Positions 7,554 through 15,134 of a stretch of DNA of 19,003 nt are shown piece by piece. Made by a program: the position numbers and the translations under genes. The notes under the pieces are model-generated. The model was not told the origin of the DNA. It worked only from the letters and a program-made list of their open reading frames with translations, and made no database searches. This DNA is from JBGTLA01 sp041744375 (lineage in GTDB: Bacteria > Actinomycetota > Acidimicrobiia > Spongiisociales > ZC4RG35): positions 1 to 19,003 of the forward strand of contig JBGTLA010000033.1 of assembly GCA_041744375.1 (NCBI GenBank), in the 5' to 3' direction. Numbering within the stretch: the stretch's first letter is position 1; each line of letters begins with the position of its first letter.

Positions 7554-9500
7554 TCAGGCCGACGCATCGAGGTCCATGCCGGACAACACATCGAGGTCGA
7601 TGGTCTCGTCACCGTCCCAAGTCTGCCAGGCCAGCGCCATGAGCGTTTGTCGGAGTGCCGTCCGATCGCCATGTCGAGCCATCGACTCGAGCATCGTGAT
7701 CGCATCGTGCATCGTCGCACGACTGGGGCAGGTGGTGGCGGCGACGCTGATCTTGGGATGCGACGACGGGGTGAGGGGCTGGTGAGAGAGCACCTCGATG
7801 ATCTTCTCGCCGGGGCGGGCACCTGTCACCTTCACCTCGATGTCGCGCCCGGGGACGAGCCCGGCGAGGCGGATCATGCGATGAGCTAGGTCGCCGATGC
7901 GCAAGGGCTCGCCCATGTCGAGCACGAAGATCTCGTCGGAGCGGGCCAGGGCGGCAGCCTGGAGGACCAACTCGACGGCTTCCGACGTGAGCATGAAGTA
8001 GCGGAGCATGTTGGGGTCCGACACCGTCACCGGTCCCCCCGCCTGGATCTGGGTCATGAAGGTGGGGACGACACTCCCCCGGCTGCCGAGGACGTTGCCG
8101 AAACGGACGGCGCTGAAGACCATGCCGTTGGGAGCGGACGCGGCGGCGGACTGGATCATCATCTCCGCCACCCTTTTCGAGGCGCCCATCACGCTCGATG
8201 GCTCGACGGCCTTGTCGGTAGAGATGAGCACGAAGCGCTCCACCCCGTTGCGCTGGGCGGATTCTATGAGGTTGCGGGTGCCCGCCACGTTGGTCTTGAC
8301 TGCTTCTTCGGGGAAGACTTCGAGGATGGGGACGTGCTTGTGAGCGGCGGCATGGAAGACGACCTGGGGACAGTGTTGGCCCAGTACTCGGTCGAGAGCG
8401 GACCGATCACAGATGTCTACCAGCATGGAAGTCGGCTGGTGCTCCATCCCCGCCCAGCCCAGGCTCGCCCCGTAGAGGTGGCCCTCGTCGTGGTCGAGCG
8501 CCACCACCTCGCTCGGCCCGAGGGCCGCCACCTGGCTCACGATCTCCGAACCGATGGACCCACCGGCTCCGGTCACCAGGACCCGTCTCCCGGCGATGAG
8601 TTCTCTCACTGCGGCGAGGTCGGTGCTCACGGTGGGCCGGGGCAACAGGTCCGACAGCTCCAGGTCCCTTACATCTCCCATCCCGCCGCTGCCCATTACC
8701 GTGTCGACGTCGGGGAGCATGCGCAGGCGGACGTCGACATCGACGCAATGGTCGACGACAGTGCGCACACCGACGGGGTCGACACTAGAGGCGATGACGA
8801 CCTCGTCGACCTCGTGGTCGCGAACGAGGTCGGGCAGCTCCGAGATCACCCCCAGCACCGGGAGACCGGCCAGGCGACGGGTGTCGGGGCCCCCCGCCAC
8901 GAAACCGACCACGATCACCGGTGTGGTGGCGGTCGGTCCTTGCCGGACCAGGTCGGCGGCCGCCCGTCCCGTCCCGACGATCAACGCCCGGCGGATGTCG
9001 GGGTCGTGCGTGCGCCGGAACGAGAAGAGGCGAGAACGAAAGCGAACCGCTCCCATGCCTCCCAGAGCGACACCGGACCCGAGGAGAACGACAGTCAAAG
9101 GCATCAGTCGAGCATTGGACCCGTTCCATTGCTGAATGACGATCAACCCCCCCAACAGGAGAGACGCCGAAAGGAGTGTCGCCATCACCAGGCGCATTGC
9201 CTCTTCCACCGAGGCGAACTCCCACACGTGCCCGTAGGCGCCGAAGGCGGCGTTGGCCAGCAAATGGACGACCACAACGACAGGAAGATATATCCAGAAG
9301 CCTTGCCACCAGTCGGGGGCAATAGCCCCCTGCCGGTCGGCGAAACGAATGACCAAGGCCGCCACGTAGGCCAGTGCCAAGATCACGCCGTCGACGATGG
9401 CGAAGGAAACGTCTACGCGCAAACCGGCGAAGGCCCGCGCCAGGCCGGGCCACCCCCGGACTGCCCCCGTTCCCGTCGAGCTGTTTTCCAGCCGACTCAT
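7554..9500 (-). CDS. CapD/WbpM-type nucleotide-sugar 4,6-dehydratase, membrane-bound
   Basis: The 648-residue protein makes UDP-4-keto-6-deoxy-hexosamine (typically from UDP-GlcNAc), the first step to many amino-deoxy sugars. Four N-terminal membrane segments lie at about 32-52, 68-88, 103-122 and 133-150. A first Rossmann-like domain begins at IVGTGRA (174-180), and the catalytic long-SDR domain at VTGAGGSIGSE (309-319). The active site STDKAVEPSSVMGASKR (427-443) has the WbpM-type Met-x3-Lys (M438, K442) in place of Tyr-x3-Lys. RFGNVLGSRGSVVP and GARPGEKIIEVL are further family marks. Length fits WbpM/CapD. The start is ATG at 9498-9500, with GGAGG on the minus strand at 9510-9514. It heads a minus-strand operon facing away from the epimerase operon. 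It probably works with the DegT aminotransferase and acetyltransferases encoded across the divergent region. Confidence 0.95.
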   Translation of the reverse strand: MSRLENSSTGTGAVRGWPGLARAFAGLRVDVSFAIVDGVILALAYVAALVIRFADRQGAIAPDWWQGFWIYLPVVVVVHLLANAAFGAYGHVWEFASVEEAMRLVMATLLSASLLLGGLIVIQQWNGSNARLMPLTVVLLGSGVALGGMGAVRFRSRLFSFRRTHDPDIRRALIVGTGRAAADLVRQGPTATTPVIVVGFVAGGPDTRRLAGLPVLGVISELPDLVRDHEVDEVVIASSVDPVGVRTVVDHCVDVDVRLRMLPDVDTVMGSGGMGDVRDLELSDLLPRPTVSTDLAAVRELIAGRRVLVTGAGGSIGSEIVSQVAALGPSEVVALDHDEGHLYGASLGWAGMEHQPTSMLVDICDRSALDRVLGQHCPQVVFHAAAHKHVPILEVFPEEAVKTNVAGTRNLIESAQRNGVERFVLISTDKAVEPSSVMGASKRVAEMMIQSAAASAPNGMVFSAVRFGNVLGSRGSVVPTFMTQIQAGGPVTVSDPNMLRYFMLTSEAVELVLQAAALARSDEIFVLDMGEPLRIGDLAHRMIRLAGLVPGRDIEVKVTGARPGEKIIEVLSHQPLTPSSHPKISVAATTCPSRATMHDAITMLESMARHGDRTALRQTLMALAWQTWDGDETIDLDVLSGMDLDASA

Positions 9501-9546
9501 CCCATACCGCCTCCTCCCTTGTAGGCGTGCGGACCGTCTGTGAACC

Positions 9547-9566
9547 TGGGAATCAGCTGAGTCCCA
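9547..9566. promoter_or_regulatory. 20-bp near-perfect palindrome, candidate operator
   Basis: TGGGAATCAGCTGAGTCCCA pairs with its own reverse complement at 9 of 10 positions per arm; the only mismatch is 9552 against 9561. It ends one base before the candidate -35 hexamer at 9567, in the middle of the divergent promoter region. This is the usual geometry for a dimeric regulator of both operons. No regulator gene is in the window. Confidence 0.45.
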
Positions 9567-9595
9567 TTGCTCGGAACACCGTCGGACCGTAGACT
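9567..9595 (+). promoter_or_regulatory. Candidate sigma-70-type promoter for the epimerase operon
   Basis: TTGCTC (9567-9572) and TAGACT (9590-9595) are separated by 17 bases, the ideal spacing. They match the consensus hexamers at about four positions each. Transcription would start near 9602 and leave a leader of about 80 bases before ATG 9683. Promoters in high-GC actinobacteria are loosely conserved, so this is only a candidate. Confidence 0.4.
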
Positions 9596-9682
9596 TTGTA
9601 GCACGTTAAGTGCCCGAGCGCTACGGGGGGTGGTTCACGGGATGTTAAGAATTCGATCAGGGGACGGAACCGCGGGAGGGTC

Positions 9683-10558
9683 ATGCAGATACTCGTGACG
9701 GGAGCGGCGGGGTTCATCGGGTCACATGTGGCCGAGTATTTGGCCACCGAAGGTGGCCATACGGTCACCGCATTCGACCTAACGGAACCTCGTTCCGACC
9801 ACCTGCGGTGGCTGCAAGGCGACCTCACGGATGCGGTGACCGTCGCCGATGCCGTCGCCGGACACGAGGTGGTATGTCACATCGGGGCAATCGGAGACGT
9901 GTACCTGGCCGGCTCCGACCCCGCCCTGGCCGCGGCTGTCAATGTCACCGGTTCAGCCAACGTCGCCGGGGCGGCTTGCCGTCACGATGCTCATGTCGTC
10001 TACGCCTCTACCTGGGAGGTGTACGGGCATCCCCGATATGAACCCATCGACGAAGACCACCCCTGCGCCCCCGACCACCCCTACAGCATCACCAAGCTGG
10101 CCGGCGAGCAGATGCTTTTGGCCGCCGACCGGCTGCACGGGTTGTCGGTTCTGGCTCTCCGGCTGGGCACCACCTACGGGAGTGGGCTGCGGCCCAACTC
10201 GGTGTTTCGGATCTTCATCGATAAGGCCCGAAGGGGTGAGCCCATCACCGTCCAGGGCGATGGCGCCCAGGGACGCCAGTTCACCCACGTCACCGACGTG
10301 GCCCGGGCGTTTGCCCTCGCCTGCACCTCGGAGGTGCATGGGCGTGCCCTCAATGTGGTGGCCCCCGACACCATCTCCATCAAGGAGCTGGCCGAGGCGG
10401 TGGTGGCTCGCTACCCGACCGAGCTGACCTTCGGGCCATCCCGCCCGGGCGACGTCGCCCCCGCCCTCGTGTCGGCCAGCTCCGCCGCCGAACTATTGGG
10501 GTGGCAAGCCACGACCGACTTCGCAATAGGCTTGGCGGAGTTGATGGATGCCGAGTGA
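9683..10558 (+). CDS. NAD(P)-dependent nucleotide-sugar epimerase/dehydratase (extended SDR)
   Basis: This 291-residue soluble enzyme starts with the Rossmann glycine motif TGAAGFIGSH (6-15). It has the catalytic Ser/Thr in YASTWEVYG (about 107-115) and Tyr-x3-Lys at Y134/K138 (HPYSITKLAGEQ). RLGTTYGSGLRPNS and the C-terminal RQFTHVTDVARAF are substrate-binding and family marks. It resembles UDP-glucose/GalNAc 4-epimerases and related dehydratases, but the exact sugar cannot be read from the sequence. At 291 residues it is slightly shorter than GalE (about 330). The start ATG has GGGAGGG just upstream. It is the first gene of the plus-strand operon, and its stop overlaps the next start by 11 bases. 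It probably supplies one activated sugar for the repeat unit. Confidence 0.9.
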   Translation: MQILVTGAAGFIGSHVAEYLATEGGHTVTAFDLTEPRSDHLRWLQGDLTDAVTVADAVAGHEVVCHIGAIGDVYLAGSDPALAAAVNVTGSANVAGAACRHDAHVVYASTWEVYGHPRYEPIDEDHPCAPDHPYSITKLAGEQMLLAADRLHGLSVLALRLGTTYGSGLRPNSVFRIFIDKARRGEPITVQGDGAQGRQFTHVTDVARAFALACTSEVHGRALNVVAPDTISIKELAEAVVARYPTELTFGPSRPGDVAPALVSASSAAELLGWQATTDFAIGLAELMDAE

Positions 10559-11651
10559 CGACCGTCCGGTCGTGGTGGTGGTCGTCAAAGGACTGGGGAT
10601 CGGCGGCGCCGAGAAGCTGATATCGGAGGGTGCCCGCCATTGGGACCGGTCAGCATTCGACTACCGGGTTGCCTACGTGCTGCCCTGGAAGGACCAGCTC
10701 GTGGCCGACCTGGAAGCGCTCGACGTTCCGGTGACCTGCGTCGGGTCCCCACGGGGCCTGACTCCGAGGGCGGCGCTCGCTCTCCGCCGAGCGTTGAAGG
10801 TCTGGAACACGGCACTCGTCCACGCTCACCTACCCACCGCCGGGGTGCTGGCGCGACTCGTCACCCCACGCCCCGTCGTCTACACCGAGCACAACCTGGT
10901 GTGGTCGTATCGGGCGCCGACCCGTTTGTTCAACCGTCTCACCTACGGCCGCAACGCGGCGGTCACCGCCGTCAGTGACGCCGTCGCCGCCACAGTGGCC
11001 TCGTATCCCGGGCCGGCGGTGGAGGTGGTGCCCAATGGGGTATCGGTGGCAGTCGAGCCCGCTGCACGCGACGGTGCCCGACTGGAGTTGGGATTGGGGG
11101 CCGACGACTCTCTGGTCGTTCACGTGGGCAACATCCGCCCCGGCAAGGGCCACGACATGCTCATCGAATTCGCGGGCGCGTTGTTGGCTCACCGCCCGAA
11201 GGCGACAGTGGTGTCGGTGGGGGGCGAGAAGTATCCCGGCGGCCTCGACCAGCTCAGGAGTGCGGCCGAAGAGGCCGGCCTCAACGGGCGGCTCCGATTC
11301 CTGGGACGGCGTTCTGACGCTCTCTCGTTCATCGCCGCCGCCGACGTCTACGTCAACCCCGCCGACTTCGAGGGGCTCCCCGTCACCATCCTCGAGGCGA
11401 TGGCTCTGGGTCGGCCGGTGGTGGCGACGGCGGTGGGCGGAGTGCCCGCTCTCATCAGCGACGGCGTCAACGGCCGCCTCGTCCCACCTCGATCCCCACG
11501 CGCCTTGGTCGACGCCGTCGCCGACCTCCTCGACGACCCCGGGACGGCGGGTCGCATTGGTGCCGCCGGTGCGGACACCGTGGCGGCCGAGTACGGACTC
11601 GAGTCCATGGTGCGGGCCTTCGAGGACATCTATCGTTCGGTGCTGACATGA
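10548..11651 (+). CDS. GT4 glycosyltransferase
   Basis: The 367-residue protein is a retaining GT-B glycosyltransferase that would add one sugar from a nucleotide donor to the lipid-linked repeat unit on the inner membrane face. The N-terminal half has the acceptor-side glycine loop KGLGIGGAEKL (14-24) and VVYTEHNLVW (110-119). The donor half starts at VVHVGNIRPGKGHDML (190-205) and has the EX7E motif E275-E283 (FEGLPVTILEAMALGRPVVAT), diagnostic for GT4. No membrane segment is present. ATG 10548 lies inside the end of the epimerase gene (11-base overlap), and its own stop overlaps the next start as ATGA, so translation is probably coupled. Donor and linkage are unknown. Confidence 0.92.
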   Translation: MPSDDRPVVVVVVKGLGIGGAEKLISEGARHWDRSAFDYRVAYVLPWKDQLVADLEALDVPVTCVGSPRGLTPRAALALRRALKVWNTALVHAHLPTAGVLARLVTPRPVVYTEHNLVWSYRAPTRLFNRLTYGRNAAVTAVSDAVAATVASYPGPAVEVVPNGVSVAVEPAARDGARLELGLGADDSLVVHVGNIRPGKGHDMLIEFAGALLAHRPKATVVSVGGEKYPGGLDQLRSAAEEAGLNGRLRFLGRRSDALSFIAAADVYVNPADFEGLPVTILEAMALGRPVVATAVGGVPALISDGVNGRLVPPRSPRALVDAVADLLDDPGTAGRIGAAGADTVAAEYGLESMVRAFEDIYRSVLT

Positions 11652-12583
11652 CCACGACTGTCACCGTGCGGCCCTTCCAGCCAGCCGACCAGATGGAGGT
11701 GCTCGACCTGTTGCGGGCTGCCCTGGGCGAGACCGACCTGCTGGCGCGTACCCCCGACCTGTTCGCCTGGAAACACCTCGACAACCCCTTCGGCCGTTCC
11801 ATCATGCTCGTCGCCGAGGACACCGAGGGCATCGTCGGGTTCCGGGCCTTCATGCGCTGGGAGCTGTCAACCCCTTCAGGAGAGACGCTCCGCTGCGTGC
11901 GGGCCGTAGATACCGCCACCCACCCGCGAGCTCAGCGCCGTGGCATCTTCCGTCGCCTCACCGAAGAGGCTGTGGATTGGGCACGAGCTGACGACGTCGA
12001 CTTGATCTTCAACACCCCCAATCCCCGTTCCGGGGCCGGTTACCTGACGATGGGCTGGGCCGAGGTGGGCCGCATCGGAGCGATGGTGCGGCCACGGCTG
12101 CGGCTCATGCGGCCACCCGGCGGCAGAGCCCCAACCGTTCGAGACGGAAAGGTCTGGGATTCACAACAGGTGGTCGACCGAGAGCCCGTGGGGCTGCGGA
12201 CCCCCCGCACTCCGGAGTATCTGCGCTGGCGGTTCGCGTGCCATCCCACCGCCTCGTACCAGGTGGTGAAGAGCTCGGGGGCACTGGCAGTGGTCAGACC
12301 CAACGTCCGCAACCGCCGCGCCGAGCTGGTCGTTTCTGACCTATTCGGACCAGCTGCCCCCAGAGCCGTTCGTGCTGCCGCCCGATTCTCGGACGCCACC
12401 TATCTGGTCGGGTGGTTCTCGCGCGGCGCCCCCGAACGATCCGCCGCCTTGGCGGGGGGAATGATGCCAGTGCCGGGATTCACCGCCCTCACCCTTTTCG
12501 CGCGGCCTCTCCATGAACTGCCAATCGACGTTTCTTGCCTCGCTGCCTGGGACTTCGCCCTGAGCGACCTCGAGCTGTTGTGA
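11648..12583 (+). CDS. GNAT-family N-acetyltransferase
   Basis: The 311-residue protein carries a GNAT fold in its N-terminal half: VRPFQPADQMEVLDLLRAAL (7-26), the central strand segment, and the acetyl-CoA pyrophosphate loop HPRAQRRGIFRRLTEEA (92-108). The C-terminal half (TPEYLRWRFACHP ... SYQVVKSSGALAVVRP) looks like the second domain seen in longer actinobacterial GNAT proteins of polysaccharide loci. The likely substrate is the amino group of a sugar made by the dehydratase/aminotransferase pair, but a lipid-linked or peptide substrate is possible. The start ATG overlaps the glycosyltransferase stop (ATGA at 11648-11651), and the stop overlaps the GTG of the next gene (GTGA at 12580-12583). 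It is part of a chain of translationally coupled genes. Confidence 0.82.
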   Translation: MTTTVTVRPFQPADQMEVLDLLRAALGETDLLARTPDLFAWKHLDNPFGRSIMLVAEDTEGIVGFRAFMRWELSTPSGETLRCVRAVDTATHPRAQRRGIFRRLTEEAVDWARADDVDLIFNTPNPRSGAGYLTMGWAEVGRIGAMVRPRLRLMRPPGGRAPTVRDGKVWDSQQVVDREPVGLRTPRTPEYLRWRFACHPTASYQVVKSSGALAVVRPNVRNRRAELVVSDLFGPAAPRAVRAAARFSDATYLVGWFSRGAPERSAALAGGMMPVPGFTALTLFARPLHELPIDVSCLAAWDFALSDLELL

Positions 12584-13962
12584 AGGGACTCGCTACCATC
12601 CTGATCGCTGGCTCCGTCGTGACGGTCGTCGCAATCTCGATCGGATTCGGCGTCGCCGACATGGGGACGGTGGCGCTGGTAACGGTGCTAACGGCGATCA
12701 TATTGACCGTGTGCTGGCAGGCTGGCACCGAACGCGACCCATGGTTTTGGTGGGTGGCAACTCTCGCGTTCGTTGCCAAACTCGCAGGCTCAGCATTGCG
12801 CTACTGGGTGCTGGTGGTGGAGTATGAACGAGTAGGGGATGCCACTGGCTATCACGGCTGGGGGAGTCGAATCGCAGAGACCTGGCGGGCATTCAAGATC
12901 CCGTCCCTCGATGGGTCGATGGGCGTTGGAACCCAGGTGGTGCGGTGGATCACGAGCCTCCTCTATGCGCCATACCAACCCACGATGCTCGGTGGCTTCT
13001 TCATGTTCGCCACGCTTGCCTTCCTGGGCCAACTCCTCTTCTACTGCGCATTCCGGCGAGCCGTGCCCGGAGCGCGACTCGGGATCTACGCCGGCTTCAT
13101 CTTCTTTCTCCCGGCAATGGTGTTCTGGCCCTCGAGCATTGGCAAGGAATCACTGATGATCCTGTTCCTAGGGTTCGCGTCCTATGGCATGGCAAGAGCA
13201 TTCGTCGGATACGCTCCTCTGTGGCTGGTGGTGGGAGGCGCAGGCCTAGCCGCAGCAGGGATGATCAGGCCCCACATCGCCGCACTGACGGCGGCTTCTT
13301 TCGCTGGTTCGGCACTCCTAGGTCGGGGGACCTGGCAGGGCAAGGCTGCAGCCGGGAGAGTGATCGTTCTAGGCATTGGGGCATTGCTCACAGTCGTTGC
13401 CGTGTCGACATTCTCCGACCGGTATGAGATCGGAGAGCCCGACGATCTCGATCCCTTCATCAGTGACGTAGGACAGCGCACCCAGCAAGGCGGGTCTGCG
13501 GTCGAAGGCGAAGCCGTGCGATCACCCTCAGCCCTTCCCGGCGGGGCGCTCCGGGTTCTGTTTCGACCCCTGCCCCACGAAGCTCACAATCTTCAGGCAA
13601 TGGCCAACGCCCTGGAGAACACAGCCCTTCTGGCGATAGTGATCTGGAAGACTCCGGCGATGGTCAAGCGGATACGACGGATCCGCATTCCCTACGTGAT
13701 GATGAGCGCGGCGTTCACCGTCGGATTCGTGGTAGCTTTCTCGACCTTTTTGAACCTTGGAATCTTGGCCCGCCAACGATCACAAGTCCTTCCCTACCTC
13801 CTCGCGGTGCTAGTTGCCCTCGGTTGGGACTCCCGCGATCGCTTCGCGGGGACACCGCAGCAAGCCGGCCGTCACCTGGCCGCAGACCCTTTGGATCGCG
13901 ACGTCACTGAACAGTCCAATCACACCCGGCTGCGATCCGGTCGCCATTTGCCGGTCTCATGA
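12580..13962 (+). CDS. Polytopic membrane protein, candidate Wzy-type polysaccharide polymerase
   Basis: The protein has 460 residues with about ten hydrophobic segments, among them ATILIAGSVVTVVAISIGFGV near the N-terminus, GGFFMFATLAFLGQLLFYCAF (about 138-158), LGIYAGFIFFLPAMVFWPSSIGKESLMILFLG (167-198, a segment recalling EpsG/Wzy proteins), and VMMSAAFTVGFVVAFSTFLNLGILARQRSQVLPYLLAVLVAL near the end. A hydrophilic loop at about 280-340 contains LFRPLPHEAHNLQA. Such proteins next to glycosyltransferases usually polymerise the repeat unit outside the membrane. Sequence conservation is always poor, so the call rests on topology and context. GTG 12580 is chosen over an upstream in-frame TTG at 12535 because it gives a GTGA overlap and matches the coupling of its neighbours. 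Composition (36 of 60 G+C at 12721-12780) is lower than in the flanking genes, as is common for wzy. Confidence 0.6.
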   Translation: MKGLATILIAGSVVTVVAISIGFGVADMGTVALVTVLTAIILTVCWQAGTERDPWFWWVATLAFVAKLAGSALRYWVLVVEYERVGDATGYHGWGSRIAETWRAFKIPSLDGSMGVGTQVVRWITSLLYAPYQPTMLGGFFMFATLAFLGQLLFYCAFRRAVPGARLGIYAGFIFFLPAMVFWPSSIGKESLMILFLGFASYGMARAFVGYAPLWLVVGGAGLAAAGMIRPHIAALTAASFAGSALLGRGTWQGKAAAGRVIVLGIGALLTVVAVSTFSDRYEIGEPDDLDPFISDVGQRTQQGGSAVEGEAVRSPSALPGGALRVLFRPLPHEAHNLQAMANALENTALLAIVIWKTPAMVKRIRRIRIPYVMMSAAFTVGFVVAFSTFLNLGILARQRSQVLPYLLAVLVALGWDSRDRFAGTPQQAGRHLAADPLDRDVTEQSNHTRLRSGRHLPVS

Positions 13963-15134
13963 TGGGTCTCCCCGCCATGCTCCATGGCAGTCCGCTCCTC
14001 TCGCAGCCACTGCCCTTCGCCCGGCCCACAATCGAAGAGCCGGACAAGGTTCTGCGCATGATCGCCGACAGCCTCGAGTCGGGGCTGGTCACGAACGGTC
14101 CCCGAGTGGCCGAGTTGGAGGAGCGCAGCGCCGACCTGTTCGGAGTGGAGCACTGTGTGGCGGTGGCTTCGTGCACCCTGGGATTGATGCTGGTGGTACA
14201 GGCAGTCGGTGAGGGTTCGGCCATCGTGCCCTCGTTCACATTCTCGGCATCGGCTCACGCTCTGGCCTGGAACGGACTCGACCCGGTGTTCGTCGACTGC
14301 GACCCAGCCACGTGGTGTCTGCGACCCGACGACGTACCGGACGATGCCGGCCTCATTCTTGGAGTTCACATCTCGGGCGTTCCCTGTGATGTCGTCGGTC
14401 TGCAGCGGCGGGCCGACGACCTGGGGGCCACCCTCGTCTTCGACGCGGCTCACGGGTCGGGGTCACTCGTCACGGCCGGCGGCATCCAGCGGCCGTTGGG
14501 GGGTTTCGGGCGGGCCGAGGTGTTCAGTCTCACCCCCACCAAGGTGATGTCGGGAGCGGAGGGAGGACTCGTCACCACCAACGACGCGGACCTGGCGGCA
14601 CGTATCCGCTTGGCCCGCGACTACGGCAACCCGGGCGACTACGACACCCGCTTCGTGGGCCTCAATGCCCGTCTCTCGGAACTGAACGCCGCCCTGGCTT
14701 TGACCTCGCTCGATCACCTCGAGACGCGTGTGGGCCACCGCAACGAAGTCGCTGGCCGGTATCAGGTTCTGTTGGGTGCCCTGCCGGGGATCTCTTTCCA
14801 GCAGGTGCCGGAGGGGGCACGCAGCTCGTACAAGGACTTCACGGTTCTGGTGGAACCCAATGCGTTCGGTGCCAGCCGGGATGCGGTGGTGGCCGCCCTG
14901 CGAGCCGAGGGGGTGTCCACCCGTCCCTACTACTCGCCGCCGGTCCACCGTCAGACCGCCTATGCGCACCTCCCCAGGCGTGATCTGCCCATCACCGACC
15001 GTCTGGCAGAGCGGGTCATCAGCCTCCCCATTTGGAGCCACCTACCTTTCGAGACGGCCGACCTGATCGGCGAGGCGTTCGAGCGCATCCACTCCCATGC
15101 CGAGGAAGTGGAAGCGGTATACCGCTCATCCTGA
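13959..15134 (+). CDS. DegT/DnrJ/EryC1/StrS-family sugar aminotransferase
   Basis: This PLP enzyme of 391 residues transfers an amino group, usually from glutamate, to a keto-sugar nucleotide. Marks are the N-terminal PFARPTIEEPD, GPRVAELEE, the cofactor-contacting FDAAHGSG (161-168, with D162 and H165), the Schiff-base lysine K195 in FSLTPTKVMSGAEGG (189-203), and the C-terminal RPYYSPPVHRQTAY and LAERVISLPIWSHL. The usual SFHxxK is SLTPTK here, a known variation in the family. Length is normal. ATG 13959 overlaps the stop of the membrane protein gene (ATGA). It is the last gene of the operon; its stop overlaps the tail of the opposing phosphoglycosyltransferase gene by 9 bases. The likely substrate is the 4-keto sugar from the CapD/WbpM-type enzyme. 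Confidence 0.93.
   Translation: MMGLPAMLHGSPLLSQPLPFARPTIEEPDKVLRMIADSLESGLVTNGPRVAELEERSADLFGVEHCVAVASCTLGLMLVVQAVGEGSAIVPSFTFSASAHALAWNGLDPVFVDCDPATWCLRPDDVPDDAGLILGVHISGVPCDVVGLQRRADDLGATLVFDAAHGSGSLVTAGGIQRPLGGFGRAEVFSLTPTKVMSGAEGGLVTTNDADLAARIRLARDYGNPGDYDTRFVGLNARLSELNAALALTSLDHLETRVGHRNEVAGRYQVLLGALPGISFQQVPEGARSSYKDFTVLVEPNAFGASRDAVVAALRAEGVSTRPYYSPPVHRQTAYAHLPRRDLPITDRLAERVISLPIWSHLPFETADLIGEAFERIHSHAEEVEAVYRSS

Larger units (their letters stand above)
9501..9682. promoter_or_regulatory. Divergent promoter region
   Basis: These 182 bases separate the minus-strand dehydratase/Wzz genes from the plus-strand epimerase operon and must hold starts for both. The part around 9590-9660 is richer in A/T than its surroundings. 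A plus-strand promoter candidate and a near-palindrome are listed separately. Shine-Dalgarno sites face each gene: GGAGG on the minus strand (9510-9514) and GGGAGGG on the plus strand (9674-9680). I could not find a convincing minus-strand -35/-10 pair by eye. Confidence 0.7.

Noticed and set aside
8334..9524. Long plus-strand open frame of 396 codons
   Set aside because: It lies exactly antisense to the well-supported dehydratase, has no motif, and its composition (His/Asp/Arg/Pro-rich) is that of a shadow frame in GC-rich DNA.
13820..13950. Candidate regulatory or second small gene at the end of the membrane protein gene
   Set aside because: The polar tail is in frame with the membrane protein and its stop overlaps the next start, so no separate gene is needed.
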